A stretch of 64,000 nucleotides of DNA from Taudactylus pleione (GCA_031769625.1 JAUIMM010002586.1:62001-126000); one strand, 5' to 3'; positions 10,809-24,066 are shown, counted from the stretch's first letter. Numbers and translations are program-made. Notes: generated by a model from the sequence alone, not told the origin.

Positions 10809-12048
10809 AGCAATGGAAACAACAAAAGCACATACTTTGTGATATCTCCTCTTGTAGCAAACACAGACAGCTCAAAATTTCACGAGATGTGTTGAAGACC
10901 AAGACCCACAAATGTGATGTGAAATGGTTTTACTCCCATGTTGCTTTTAAGAGAAAACAGCAATTGCTCATTTTAGGCCAAAATGCATTGAAAGCATTGG
11001 AAACAACAAAAGCGCATACTTTGTGATATCTCCTCTTGTAGCAATCACAGACAGCTCAAAATTTCACTGCATGTGTTGAAGACCAAGACCCACAAATGTG
11101 ATGTGAAATGGTTTTTCTCCCATGTTTCATTTAAGAGAAAACAGCAAATGCATGTTTTAGGACAAAATGCATTGAAAGCAATGGAAACAACAAAAGCGCA
11201 TACATTGTGATGTCTCCTCTTGTAGCAAACACAGACAGCTCAAAATTTCACTGGATGTGTTGAAGACCAATACCCACAAATGTGATGTGAAATGGTTTTT
11301 CTCCCATGTTGCGTTTAAGAGAAAACAGCAATTGCTCGTTTTAGACCAAAATGCATTGAAAGCAATGGAAACAACAAAAGCGCATACTTTGTGATATCTC
11401 CTCTTGTAGCAAACACAGACAGCTCAAAATTTCATGGGATGTGTCGAAGACCAAGACCCACAAATGTGATGTGAAATGGTTTTTCTCCCATGTTGCGTTT
11501 AAGAGAAAACAGCAATTGCTCGTTTTAGGCCAAAATGCATTGAAAGCAATGGAAACAACAAAAGCACATACTTTGTGTAATCTCCTCTTGTAGCAAACAC
11601 AGACAGCTCAAAATTTCACTGGATGTGTTGAAGACCAAGACCCACAAATGTGATGTGAAATGGTTTTTCTCTCATGTTGTGTTTAAGAGAAAACTGCAAA
11701 TGCACGTTTTAGGCCAAAATGCATTGAAAGCAATGGAAATAACAAAAGCGCATACTTTGTGTTATCTCCTCTTGTAGCAAACACAGACAGCTCAAAATTT
11801 TACCAGATCTGTTGAAGACCAAGACCCACAAATGTGATGTGAAATGGTTTTTCTCCCATGTTGCGTTTAAGAGAAATCAGCAAATGCATGTTTTAGGCCA
11901 AAATGCATTGAAAGCAATGGAAACAACAAAAGCGCATACATTGTGATATCTCCTCTTGTAGCAAACACAGACAGCTCAAAATTTCACTGGATGTGTTGAA
12001 GACCAAGACCCACAAATGTGATGTGAAATGGTTTTTCTCCCATGTTGC

Positions 12049-13775
12049 GTTTAAGAGAAAACAGCAATTGCTCGTTTTAGGCCAAAATGCATTGAAAGCA
12101 ATGGAAACAACAAAAGCGCATACTTTGTGATATCTCCTCTTGTAGCAAACACAGACAGCTCAAAATTTCACGGGATGTGTCGAAGACCAAGACCCACAAA
12201 TGTGATGTGAAATGGTTTTTCTCCCATGTTGCGTTTAAGAGAAAACAGCAATTGCTCATTTTAGGCCAAAATGCATTGAAAGCAATGGAAACAACAAAAG
12301 CGCATACTTTGTGTTTTCTCCTCTTGTAGCAAACACAGACAGCTCAAAATTTTACCAGATCTGTTGAAGACCAAGACCCACAAATGTGATGTGAAATGGT
12401 TTTCTCCCATGTTGCGTTTAAGAGAAAACAGCAAATGCATGTTTTAGGCCAAAATGCATTGAAAGCAATGGAAACAACAAAAGCGCATACATTGTGATAT
12501 CTCCTCTTGTAGCAAACACAGACAGCTCAAAATTTCACTGGATGTGTTGAAGACCAAGACCCACAAATGTGATGTGAAATGGTTTTTCTCCCATGTTGCG
12601 TTTAAGAGAAAACAGCAATTGCTCGTTTTAGGCCAAAATGCATTGAAAGCAATGGAAACAACAAAAGCGCATACTTTGTGATATCTCCTCTTGTAGCAAA
12701 CACAGACAGCTCAAAATTTCACGGGATGTGTCGAAGACCAAGACCCACAAATGTGATGTGAAATGGTTTTTCTCCCATGTTGCGTTTAAGAGAAAACAGC
12801 AATTGCTCATTTTAGGCCAAAATGCATTGAAAGCAATGGAAACAACAAAAGCGCATACTTTGTGTTTTCTCCTCTTGTAGCAAACACAGACAGCTCAAAA
12901 TTTCACCAGATCTGTTGAAGACCAAGACCCACAAATGTGATGTGAAATGGTTTTTCTCCCATGTTGCGTTTAAGAGAAAACAGCAAATGCACGTTTTAGG
13001 CCTAAATGCATTGAAAGCAATGGAAACAACAAAAGCGCATACTTTGTGTTATCTCCTCTTGTAGCAAACACAGACAGCTCAAAATTTCACTGGATGTGTT
13101 GAAGACCAAGACCCACAAATGTGATGTGAAATGGTTTTTCTCTCATGTTGTGTTTAAGAGAAAACTGCAAATGCACGTTTTAGGCCAAAATGCATTGAAA
13201 GCAATGGAAATAACAAAAGCGCATACTTTGTGTTATCTCCTCTTGTACCAAACACAGACAGCTCAAAATTTCACCAGATCTGTTGAAGACCAAGACCCAC
13301 AAATGTGATGTGAAATGGTTTTTCTCCCATGTTGCGTTTAAGAGAAAACATCAAATGCACATTTTAGGCCAAAATGCATTGAAAACAATGGAAACAACAA
13401 AAGCGCATACTTTGTGTTATCTCCTCTTGTAGCAAACACAGACAGCTCAAAATTTCACTGGATGTGTTGAAGACCAAGACCCACAAAGGTGATGTGAAAT
13501 GGTTTTTCTCCCATGTTGCGTTTAAGAGAAAACAGCAAATGCATGTTTTAGGCCAAAATGCTTTGAAAGCAATGGAAACAACAAAAGCGCATACATTGTG
13601 ATATCTCCTCTTGTAGCAAACACAGACAGCTCAAAATTTCACTGGATGTGTTGAAGACCAAGACCCACAAATGTGATGTGAAATGGTTTTTCTCCCATGT
13701 TGCGTTTAAGAGAAAACAGCAATTGCTCGTTTTAGGCCAAAATGCATTGAAAGCAATGGAAACAACAAAAGCGCA
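12049..13775 (+). repeat. Block with shared 1-bp deletion, partner of 18305-20031
   Basis: About 1.73 kb recurs exactly 6,256 bp (34 monomers) downstream. Both copies contain GGTTTTCTCCC, one T short of the usual GGTTTTTCTCCC (near 12402 and 18658), plus the same series of CACGGG/GTCG, CACCAGATCTG, type C and TGTACCAAAC monomers. I noticed no mismatch in the parts I compared directly. Homology stops where ACTTTGTGTTAT becomes ACATTGTGATAT. Confidence 0.85.
12402..12404 (+). other. 1-bp deletion in T-run, shared with 18658
   Basis: The run of five T after GG (GGTTTTTCTCCC) is one short here. The landmark phase moves by -1 between 12329 and 12512. The same change occurs at about 18658 in the 34-monomer-distant copy. 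Confidence 0.85.
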
Positions 13776-14535
13776 TACTTTGTGTTATCTCCTCTTGTAC
13801 CAAACACAGACAGCTCAAAATTTCACCAGATCTGTTGAAGACCAAGACCCACAAATGTGATGTGAAATGGTTTTTCTCCCATGTTGCGTTTAAGAGAAAA
13901 CATCAAATGCACATTTTAGGCCAAAATGCATTGAAAACAATGGAAACAACAAAAGCGCATACTTTGTGTTATCTCCTCTTGTAGCAAACACAGACAGCTC
14001 AAAATTTCACTGGATGTGTTGAAGACCAAGACCCACAAAGGTGATGTGAAATGGTTTTTCTCCCATGTTGCGTTTAAGAGAAAACAGCAAATGCATGTTT
14101 TAGGCCAAAATGCTTTGAAATCAATGGAAACAACAAAAGCGCATACATTGTGATATCTCCTCTTGTAGCAAACACAGACAGCTCAAAATTTCACTGGAAG
14201 TGTTGAAGACCAAGACCCACAAATGTGATGTGAAATGGTTTTTCTCCCATGTTGCGTTTAAGAGAAAACAGCAATTGCTCGTTTTAGGCCAAAATGCATT
14301 GAAAGCAATGGAAACAACAAAAGCGCATACATTGTGATATCTCCTCTTGTAGCAAACACAGACAGCTCAAAATTTCACTGGATGTGTTGAAGACCAAGAC
14401 CCACAAATGTGATGTGAAAAGGTTTTTCTCCCATGTTGCGTTTAAGAGAAAACAGCAATTGCTCGTTTTAGGCCAAAATGCATTGAAAGCAATGGAAACA
14501 ACAAAAGCGCATACTTTGTGATATCTCCTCTTGTA

Positions 14536-17208
14536 GCAAACACAGACAGCTCAAAATTTCACGGGATGTGTCGAAGACCAAGACCCACAAATGTGATGTG
14601 AAATGGTTTTTCTCCCATGTTGCGTTTAAGAGAAAACAGCAATTGCTCATTTTAGGCCAAAATGCATTGAAAGCAATGGAAACAACAAAAGCGCATACTT
14701 TGTGTTTTCTCCTCTTGTAGCAAACACAGACAGCTCAAAATTTCACCAGATCTGTTGAAGACCAAGACCCACAAATGTGATGTGAAATGGTTTTTCTCCC
14801 AAGTTGCGTTTAAGAGAAAACAGCAAATGCACGTTTTAGGCCTAAATGCATTGAAAGCAATGGAAACAACAAAAGCGCATACTTTGTGTTATCTCCTCTT
14901 GTAGCAAACACAGACAGCTCAAAATTTCACTGGATGTGTTGAAGACCAAGACCCACAAATGTGATGTGAAATGGTTTTTCTCTCATGTTGTGTTTAAGAG
15001 AAAACTGCAAATGCACGTTTTAGGCCAAAATGCATTGAAAGCAATGGAAATAACAAAAGCGCATACTTTGTGTTATCTCCTCTTGTACCAAACACAGACA
15101 GCTCAAAATTTCACCAGATCTGTTGAAGACCAAGACCCACAAATGTGATGTGAAATGGTTTTTCTCCCATGTTGCGTTTAAGAGAAAACATCAAATGCAC
15201 ATTTTAGGCCAAAATGCATTGAAAACAATGGAAACAACAAAAGCGCATACTTTGTGTTATCTCCTCTTGTAGCAAACACAGACAGCTCAAAATTTCAACC
15301 GGATCTGTTGAAGACCAAGACCCACAAAGGTGATGTGAAATGGTTTTTCTCCCATGTTGCGTTTAAGAGAAAACAGCAAATGCATGTTTTAGGCCAAAAT
15401 GCTTTGAAAGCAATGGAAACAACAAAAGCGCATACATTGTGATATCTCCTCTTGTAGCAAACACAGACAGCTCAAAATTTCACTGGATGTGTTGAAGACC
15501 AAGACCCACAAATGTGATGTGAAATGGTTTTTCTCCCATGTTGCGTTTAAGAGAAAACAGCAATTGCTCGTTTTAGGCCAAAATGCATTGAAAGCAATGG
15601 AAACAACAAAAGCGCATACTTTGTGTTATCTCCTCTTGTAGCAAACACAGACAGCTAAAAATTTCTCTGGATGTGTTGAAGACCAAGACCCACAAATGTG
15701 ATGTGAAATGGTTTTTCTCTCATGTTGTGTTTAAGAGAAAACTGCAAATGCACGATTTAGGCCAAAATGCATTGAAAGCAATGGAAATAACAAAAGCGCA
15801 TACTTTGTGTTATCTCCTCTTGTAGCAAACACAGACAGCTCAAAATTTCACTGGATGTGTTGAAGACCAAGACCCACAAATGTGATGTGAAATGGTTTTT
15901 CTCCCATGTTGCGTTTAAGAGAAAACAGCAATTGCTCATTTTAGGCCAAAATGCATTGAAAGCAATGGAAACAACAAAAGCGCATACATTGTGATTTCTC
16001 CTCTTGTAGCAAACACAGACAGCTCAAAATTTCACTGGATGTGTTGAAGACCAAGACCCACAAATGTGATGTGAAATGGTTTTTCTCCCATGTTGCGTTT
16101 AAGAGAAAACAGCAATTGCTCGTTTTAGGCCAAAATGCATTGAAAGCAATGGAAACAACAAAAGCACATACTTTGTGATATCTCCTCTTGTAGCAAACAC
16201 AGACAGCTCAAAATTTCACGAGATGTGTTGAAGACCAAGACCCACAAATGTGATGTGAAATGGTTTTTCTCCCATGTTGCGTTTAAGAGAAAACAGCAAT
16301 TGCTCATTTTAGGCCAAAATGCATTGAAAGCATTGGAAACAACAAAAGCGCATACTTTGTGATATCTCCTCTTGTAGCAATCACAGACAGCTCAAAATTT
16401 CACTGCATGTGTTGAAGACCAAGACCCACAAATGTGATGTGAAATGGTTTTTCTCCCATGTTGCATTTAAGAGAAAACAGCAAATGCATGTTTTAGGACA
16501 AAATGCATTGAAAGCAATGGAAACAACAAAAGCACATACATTGTGATGTCTCCTCTTGTAGCAAACACAGACAGCTCAAAATTTCACTGGATGTGTTGAA
16601 GACCAAGACCCACAAATGTGATGTGAAATGGTTTTTCTCCCATGTTGCGTTTAAGAGAAAACAGCAATTGCTCGTTTTAGACCAAAATGCATTGAAAGCA
16701 ATGGAAACAACAAAAGCGCATACTTTGTGATATCTCCTCTTGTAGCAAACACAGACAGCTCAAAATTTCATGGGATGTGTCGAAGACCAAGACCCACAAA
16801 TGTGATGTGAAATGGTTTTTCTCCCATGTTGCGTTTAAGAGAAAACAGCAATTGCTCGTTTTAGGCCAAAATGCATTGAAAGCAATGGAAACAACAAAAG
16901 CACATACTTTGTGTAATCTCCTCTTGTAGCAAACACAGACAGCTCAAAATTTCACTGGATGTGTTGAAGACCAAGACCCACAAATGTGATGTGAAATGGT
17001 TTTTCTCTCATGTTGTGTTTAAGAGAAAACTGCAAATGCACGTTTTAGGCCAAAATGCATTGAAAGCAATGGAAATAACAAAAGCGCATACTTTGTGTTA
17101 TCTCCTCTTGTAGCAAACACAGACACCTCAAAATTTTACCAGATCTGTTGAAGACCAAGACCCACAAATGTGATGTGAAATGGTTTTTCTCCCATGTTGC
17201 GTTTAAGA
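14536..17208 (+). repeat. About 14.5-monomer block, partner of 9201-11872
   Basis: Second copy of the 9.2-11.9 kb block. Local differences are CAACCGGATCTG near 15297 (a 1-bp insertion that may be a junction between CACTGG and CACCAG types) and CACGATTTAGG near 15751. Homology ends after 17208, where a type A 3' half replaces the expected type B half. Confidence 0.8.
15812..16497 (+). repeat. Nine-monomer-offset copy 1 (1656 bp offset)
   Basis: About 690 bp here matches 17468-18153, nine monomers downstream. Shared markers are CTCATTTTAGG with GTGATTTCTC, then AGCACATACTTTGTGATAT, CACGAGATG, GCATTGG and CACTGCATG. The match breaks at 16498 (AGGACAAAATG versus AGGCCAAAATG, followed by further differences). 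Confidence 0.8.
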
Positions 17209-17467
17209 GAAAACAGCAATTGCTCGTTTTAGACCAAAATGCATTGAAAGCAATGGAAACAACAAAAGCGCATACTTTGTGATATCTCCTCTTGTAGCAA
17301 ACACAGACAGCTCAAAATTTCATGGGATGTGTCGAAGACCAAGACCCACAAATGTGATGTGAAATGGTTTTTCTCCCATGTTGCGTTTAAGAGAAAACAG
17401 CAATTGCTCGTTTTAGGCCAAAATGCATTGAAAGCAATGGAAACAACAAAAGCACATACTTTGTGTA

Positions 17468-18153
17468 ATCTCCTCTTGTAGCAAACACAGACAGCTCAAA
17501 ATTTCACTGGATGTGTTGAAGACCAAGACCCACAAATGTGATGTGAAATGGTTTTTCTCCCATGTTGCGTTTAAGAGAAAACAGCAATTGCTCATTTTAG
17601 GCCAAAATGCATTGAAAGCAATGGAAACAACAAAAGCGCATACATTGTGATTTCTCCTCTTGTAGCAAACACAGACAGCTCAAAATTTCACTGGATGTGT
17701 TGAAGACCAAGACCCACAAATGTGATGTGAAATGGTTTTTCTCCCATGTTGCGTTTAAGAGAAAACAGCAATTGCTCGTTTTAGGCCAAAATGCATTGAA
17801 AGCAATGGAAACAACAAAAGCACATACTTTGTGATATCTCCTCTTGTAGCAAACACAGACAGCTCAAAATTTCACGAGATGTGTTGAAGACCAAGACCCA
17901 CAAATGTGATGTGAAATGGTTTTTCTCCCATGTTGCGTTTAAGAGAAAACAGCAATTGCTCATTTTAGGCCAAAATGCATTGAAAGCATTGGAAACAACA
18001 AAAGCGCATACTTTGTGATATCTCCTCTTGTAGCAATCACAGACAGCTCAAAATTTCACTGCATGTGTTGAAGACCAAGACCCACAAATGTGATGTGAAA
18101 TGGTTTTTCTCCCATGTTGCATTTAAGAGAAAACAGCAAATGCATGTTTTAGG
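17468..18153 (+). repeat. Nine-monomer-offset copy 2
   Basis: Partner of 15812-16497. The stretch just upstream (17209-17480) instead repeats 16657-16928, with TTTAGACCAAAATG and CATGGGATGTGTCG. This junction is therefore a patchwork of at least two duplication events. Confidence 0.78.
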
Positions 18154-18304
18154 CCAAAATGCATTGAAAGCAATGGAAACAACAAAAGCGCAAACATTGT
18201 GATATCTCCTCTTGTAGCAAACACAGACAGCTCAAAATTTCACTGGATGTGTTGAAGACCAAGACCCACAAATGTGATGTGAAATGGTTTTTCTCCCATG
18301 TTGC

Positions 18305-20031
18305 ATTTAAGAGAAAACAGCAATTGCTCGTTTTAGGCCAAAATGCATTGAAAGCAATGGAAACAACAAAAGCGCATACTTTGTGATATCTCCTCTTGTA
18401 GCAAACACAGACAGCTCAAAATTTCACGGGATGTGTCGAAGACCAAGACCCACAAATGTGATGTGAAATGGTTTTTCTCCCATGTTGCGTTTAAGAGAAA
18501 ACAGCAATTGCTCATTTTAGGCCAAAATGCATTGAAAGCAATGGAAACAACAAAAGCGCATACTTTGTGTTTTCTCCTCTTGTAGCAAACACAGACAGCT
18601 CAAAATTTTACCAGATCTGTTGAAGACCAAGACCCACAAATGTGATGTGAAATGGTTTTCTCCCATGTTGCGTTTAAGAGAAAACAGCAAATGCATGTTT
18701 TAGGCCAAAATGCATTGAAAGCAATGGAAACAACAAAAGCGCATACATTGTGATATCTCCTCTTGTAGCAAACACAGACAGCTCAAAATTTCACTGGATG
18801 TGTTGAAGACCAAGACCCACAAATGTGATGTGAAATGGTTTTTCTCCCATGTTGCGTTTAAGAGAAAACAGCAATTGCTCGTTTTAGGCCAAAATGCATT
18901 GAAAGCAATGGAAACAACAAAAGCGCATACTTTGTGATATCTCCTCTTGTAGCAAACACAGACAGCTCAAAATTTCACGGGATGTGTCGAAGACCAAGAC
19001 CCACAAATGTGATGTGAAATGGTTTTTCTCCCATGTTGCGTTTAAGAGAAAACAGCAATTGCTCATTTTAGGCCAAAATGCATTGAAAGCAATGGAAACA
19101 ACAAAAGCGCATACTTTGTGTTTTCTCCTCTTGTAGCAAACACAGACAGCTCAAAATTTCACCAGATCTGTTGAAGACCAAGACCCACAAATGTGATGTG
19201 AAATGGTTTTTCTCCCATGTTGCGTTTAAGAGAAAACAGCAAATGCACGTTTTAGGCCTAAATGCATTGAAAGCAATGGAAACAACAAAAGCGCATACTT
19301 TGTGTTATCTCCTCTTGTAGCAAACACAGACAGCTCAAAATTTCACTGGATGTGTTGAAGACCAAGACCCACAAATGTGATGTGAAATGGTTTTTCTCTC
19401 ATGTTGTGTTTAAGAGAAAACTGCAAATGCACGTTTTAGGCCAAAATGCATTGAAAGCAATGGAAATAACAAAAGCGCATACTTTGTGTTATCTCCTCTT
19501 GTACCAAACACAGACAGCTCAAAATTTCACCAGATCTGTTGAAGACCAAGACCCACAAATGTGATGTGAAATGGTTTTTCTCCCATGTTGCGTTTAAGAG
19601 AAAACATCAAATGCACATTTTAGGCCAAAATGCATTGAAAACAATGGAAACAACAAAAGCGCATACTTTGTGTTATCTCCTCTTGTAGCAAACACAGACA
19701 GCTCAAAATTTCACTGGATGTGTTGAAGACCAAGACCCACAAAGGTGATGTGAAATGGTTTTTCTCCCATGTTGCGTTTAAGAGAAAACAGCAAATGCAT
19801 GTTTTAGGCCAAAATGCTTTGAAAGCAATGGAAACAACAAAAGCGCATACATTGTGATATCTCCTCTTGTAGCAAACACAGACAGCTCAAAATTTCACTG
19901 GATGTGTTGAAGACCAAGACCCACAAATGTGATGTGAAATGGTTTTTCTCCCATGTTGCGTTTAAGAGAAAACAGCAATTGCTCGTTTTAGGCCAAAATG
20001 CATTGAAAGCAATGGAAACAACAAAAGCGCA
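18305..20031 (+). repeat. Block with shared 1-bp deletion, partner of 12049-13775
   Basis: Second copy, carrying the same 1-bp deletion as its partner. A shared indel is much stronger evidence of common descent than shared CpG-site substitutions, which recur independently. Within each copy a three-monomer segment is itself duplicated (spacing 551 bp, which is 3x184-1). Confidence 0.85.
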
Positions 20032-21305
20032 TACATTGTGATATCTCCTCTTGTAGCAAACACAGACAGCTCAAAAGTTCACTGGATGTGTTGAAGACCA
20101 AGACCCACAAATGTGATGTGAAAAGGTTTTTCTCCCATGTTGCGTTTAAGAGAAAACAGCAATTGCTCGTTTTAGGCCAAAATGCATTGAAAGCAATGGA
20201 AACAACAAAAGCGCATACTTTGTGATATCTCCTCTTGTAGCAAACACAGACAGCTCAAAATTTTACCAGATCAGTTGAAGACCAAGACCCACAAATGTGA
20301 TGTGAAATGGTTTTTCTCCCATGTTGCGTTTAAGAGAAAACAGCAAATGCATGTTTTAAGCCAAAATGCATTGAAAGCAATGGAAACAACAAAAGTGCAT
20401 ACATTGTGATATCTCCTCTTGTAGCAAACACAGACAGCTCAAAATTTCACTGGATGTGTTGAAAACCAAGACCCACAAATGTGATGTGAAATGGTTTTTC
20501 TCCCATGTTGCGTTTAAGAGAAAACAGCAATTGCTCGTTTTAGGCCAAAATGCATTGAAAGCAATGGAAACAACAAAAGCGCATACTTTGTGTTATCTCC
20601 TCTTGTAGCAAACACAGACAGCTCAAAATTTCACTAGATGTGATGAAGACCAAGACCCACAAATGTGATGTGAAATGGTTTTTCTCTCATGTTGTGTTTA
20701 AGAGAAAACTGCAAATGCACGTTTTAGGCCAAAATGCATTGAAAGCAATGGAAGTAACAAAAGCGCATACTTTGTGTTATCTCCTCTTGTAGCAAACACA
20801 GACAGCTCAAAATTTCACCAGATCTGTTGAAGACCAAGACCCACAAATGTGATGTGAAATGGTTTTTCTCCCATGTTGCGTTTAAGAGAAAACAGCAAAT
20901 GCACATTTTAGGCCAAAATGCATTGAAAACAATGGAAACAACAAAAGCGCATACTTTGTGTTATCTCCTCTTGTAGCAAACACAGACAGCTCAAAATTTT
21001 GCTGGATGTGTTGAAGACCAAGACCCACAAAGGTGATGTGAAATGGTTTTTCTCCCATGTTGCGTTTAAGAGAAAACAGCAATTGCTCGTTTTAGGCCAA
21101 AATGCATTGAAAGCAATGGAAACAACAAAAGCGTATACTTTGTGATATCTCCTCTTGTAGCAATCACAGACAGCTCAAAATTTCATGGGATGTGTTGAAG
21201 ACCAAGACCCACAAATGTGATGTGAAATTGTTTTTCTCTCATGTTGTGTTTAAGAGAAAACTGCAAATGCACGTTTTAGGCCAAAATGCATTGAAAGCAA
21301 TGGAA
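18768..21305 (+). repeat. About 14-monomer block, longer partner of 21713-24066
   Basis: About 2.54 kb that recurs downstream at an offset of 2,945 bp on its left part and 2,761 bp on its right part. It therefore holds exactly one 184-bp monomer more than its partner. Shared rare markers are GATGTGAAAAGG, TTTTACCAGATCAGTTG, ATGTTTTAAGCC, GTTGAAAACCAAG, GGAAGTAAC and AGCGTATAC. The extra monomer lies between about 20561 and 20745 and includes CACTAGATGTGATGAAG. Confidence 0.85.
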
Positions 21306-21488
21306 ACAACAAAAGCACATACTTTGTGTAATCTCCTCTTGTAGCAAACACAGACAGCTCAAAATTTCACTGGATGTGTTGAAGACCAAGACCCACAAAT
21401 GTGATGTGAAATGGTTTTTCTCTCATGTTGTGTTTAAGAGAAAACTGCAAATGCACGTTTTAGGCCAAAATGCATTGAAAGCAATGGA

Positions 21489-21496
21489 AATTACTA
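21489..21496 (+). other. 1-bp insertion in GGAAATTACTAAAAGC
   Basis: This type C monomer reads GGAAATTACTAAAAGC where others have GGAAATAACAAAAGC. The landmark phase shifts by +1 across it. I saw the variant nowhere else in the window. Confidence 0.8.
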
Positions 21497-21712
21497 AAAG
21501 CGCATACTTTGTGTTATCTCCTCTTGTAGCAAACACAGACAGCTCAAAATTTTACCAGATCTGTTGAAGACCAAGACCCACAAATGTGATGTGAAATGGT
21601 TTTTCTCCCATGTTGCATTTAAGAGAAAACAGCAAATGCATGTTTTAGGCCAAAATGCATTGAAAGCAACGGAAACAACAAAAGCGCATACATTGTGATA
21701 TCTCCTCTTGTA

Positions 21713-24066
21713 GCATACACAGACAGCTCAAAATTTCACTGGATGTGTTGAAGACCAAGACCCACAAATGTGATGTGAAATGGTTTTTCTCCCATGTTGC
21801 GTTTAAGAGAAAACAGCAATTGCTCGTTTTAGGCCAAAATGCATTGAAAGCAATGGAAACAACAAAAGCGCATACTTTGTGATATCTCCTCTTGTAGCAA
21901 ACACAGACAGCTCAAAATTTCACGGGATGTGTCGAAGACCAAGACCCACAAATGTGATGTGAAATGGTTTTTCTCCCATGTTGCGTTTAAGAGAAAACAG
22001 CAATTGCTCATTTTAGGCCAAAATGCATTGAAAGCAATGGAAACAACAAAAGCGCATACTTTGTGTTTTCTCCTCTTGTAGCAAACACAGACAGCTCAAA
22101 ATTTCACCAGATCTGTTGAAGACCAAGACCCACAAATGTGATGTGAAATGGTTTTTCTCCCATGTTGCGTTTAAGAGAAAACAGCAAATGCACGTTTTAG
22201 GCCTAAATGCATTGAAAGCAATGGAAACAACAAAAGCGCATACTTTGTGTTATCTCCTCTTGTAGCAAACACAGACAGCTCAAAATTTCACTGGATGTGT
22301 TGAAGACCAAGACCCACAAATGTGATGTGAAATGGTTTTTCTCTCATGTTGTGTTTAAGAGAAAACTGCAAATGCACGTTTTAGGCCAAAATGCATTGAA
22401 AGCAATGGAAATAACAAAAGCGCATACTTTGTGTTATCTCCTCTTGTACCAAACACAGACAGCTCAAAATTTCACCAGATCTGTTGAAGACCAAGACCCA
22501 CAAATGTGATGTGAAATGGTTTTTCTCCCATGTTGCGTTTAAGAGAAAACATCAAATGCACATTTTAGGCCAAAATGCATTGAAAACAATGGAAACAACA
22601 AAAGCGCATACTTTGTGTTATCTCCTCTTGTAGCAAACACAGACAGCTCAAAATTTCACTGGATGTGTTGAAGACCGAGACCCACAAAGGTGATGTGAAA
22701 TGGTTTTTCTCCCATGTTGCGTTTAAGAGAAAACAGCAAATGCATGTTTTAGGCCAAAATGCTTTGAAAGCAATGGAAACAACAAAAGCGCATACATTGT
22801 GATATCTCCTCTTGTAGCAAACACAGACAGCTCAAAATTTCACTGGAAGTGTTGAAGACCAAGACCCACAAATGTGATGTGAAATGGTTTTTCTCCCATG
22901 TTGCGTTTAAGAGAAAACAGCAATTGCTCGTTTTAGGCCAAAATGCATTGAAAGCAATGGAAACAACAAAAGCGCATACATTGTGATATCTCCTCTTGTA
23001 GCAAACACAGACAGCTCAAAATTTCACTGGATGTGTTGAAGACCAAGACCCACAAATGTGATGTGAAAAGGTTTTTCTCCCATGTTGCGTTTAAGAGAAA
23101 ACAGCAATTGCTCGTTTTAGGCCAAAATGCATTGAAAGCAATGGAAACAACAAAAGCGCATACTTTGTGATATCTCCTCTTGTAGCAAACACAGACAGCT
23201 CAAAATTTTACCAGATCAGTTGAAGACCAAGACCCACAAATGTGATGTGAAATGGTTTTTCTCCCATGTTGCGTTTAAGAGAAAACAGCAAATGCATGTT
23301 TTAAGCCAAAATGCATTGAAAGCAATGGAAACAACAAAAGTGCATACATTGTGATATCTCCTCTTGTAGCAAACACAGACAGCTCAAAATTTCACTGGAT
23401 GTGTTGAAAACCAAGACCCACAAATGTGATGTGAAATGGTTTTTCTCCCATGTTGCGTTTAAGAGAAAACAGCAATTGCTCGTTTTAGGCCAAAATGCAT
23501 TGAAAGCAATGGAAGTAACAAAAGCGCATACTTTGTGTTATCTCCTCTTGTAGCAAACACAGACAGCTCAAAATTTCACCAGATCTGTTGAAGACCAAGA
23601 CCCACAAATGTGATGTGAAATGGTTTTTCTCCCATGTTGCGTTTAAGAGAAAACAGCAAATGCACATTTTAGGCCAAAATGCATTGAAAACAATGGAAAC
23701 AACAAAAGCGCATACTTTGTGTTATCTCCTCTTGTAGCAAACACAGACAGCTCAAAATTTCGCTGGATGTGTTGAAGACCAAGACCCACAAAGGTGATGT
23801 GAAATGGTTTTTCTCCCATGTTGCGTTTAAGAGAAAACAGCAATTGCTCGTTTTAGGCCAAAATGCATTGAAAGCAATGGAAACAACAAAAGCGTATACT
23901 TTGTGATATCTCCTCTTGTAGCAATCACAGACAGCTCAAAATTTCATGGGATGTGTTGAAGACCAAGACCCACAAATGTGATGTGAAATGGTTTTTCTCT
24001 CATGTTGTGTTTAAGAGAAAACTGCAAATGCACGTTTTAGGCCAAAATGCATTGAAAGCAATGGAA
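21713..24066 (+). repeat. About 13-monomer block, shorter partner of 18768-21305
   Basis: Same variant order as its partner, but near 23506 it passes directly from the type A half of one monomer (GCAATTGCTCG) into GGAAGTAAC, which in the longer copy belongs to the next, type C monomer. Differences elsewhere are few, for example CACTGGAAGTG at 22841 and AAGACCGAGACC at 22671. Confidence 0.84.
22295..23187 (+). repeat. Nine-monomer-offset copy (1656 bp), first
   Basis: Matches 23951-24843. The order is type C, TGTACCAAAC/CACCAGATCTG, CACATTTTAGG, AAAGGTG with AATGCTTTG, type A, then the GATGTGAAAAGG type A. Confidence 0.82.

Larger units (their letters stand above)
9201..11872 (+). repeat. About 14.5-monomer block, partner of 14536-17208
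   Basis: About 2.67 kb recurs at an offset of 5,335 bp, becoming 5,336 after a 1-bp insertion near 15298. Shared rare markers are CCCAAGTTGCG, TGTACCAAAC, CACATTTTAGG, AATGCTTTG, CTAAAAATTTCTCTGG, CACGAGATG, CACTGCATG, AGGACAAAATG and TTTAGACCAAAATG. The copies differ at scattered sites, for example GTTTTACTCC at 10927 versus GTTTTTCTCC in the partner, so this is an older copy than the 1-1608 pair. Confidence 0.82.

Noticed and set aside
15290..15300. CAACCGGATCTG as a possible recombination signal
   Set aside because: It occurs once and is more simply a 1-bp insertion or a junction between CACTGG- and CACCAG-type monomers.
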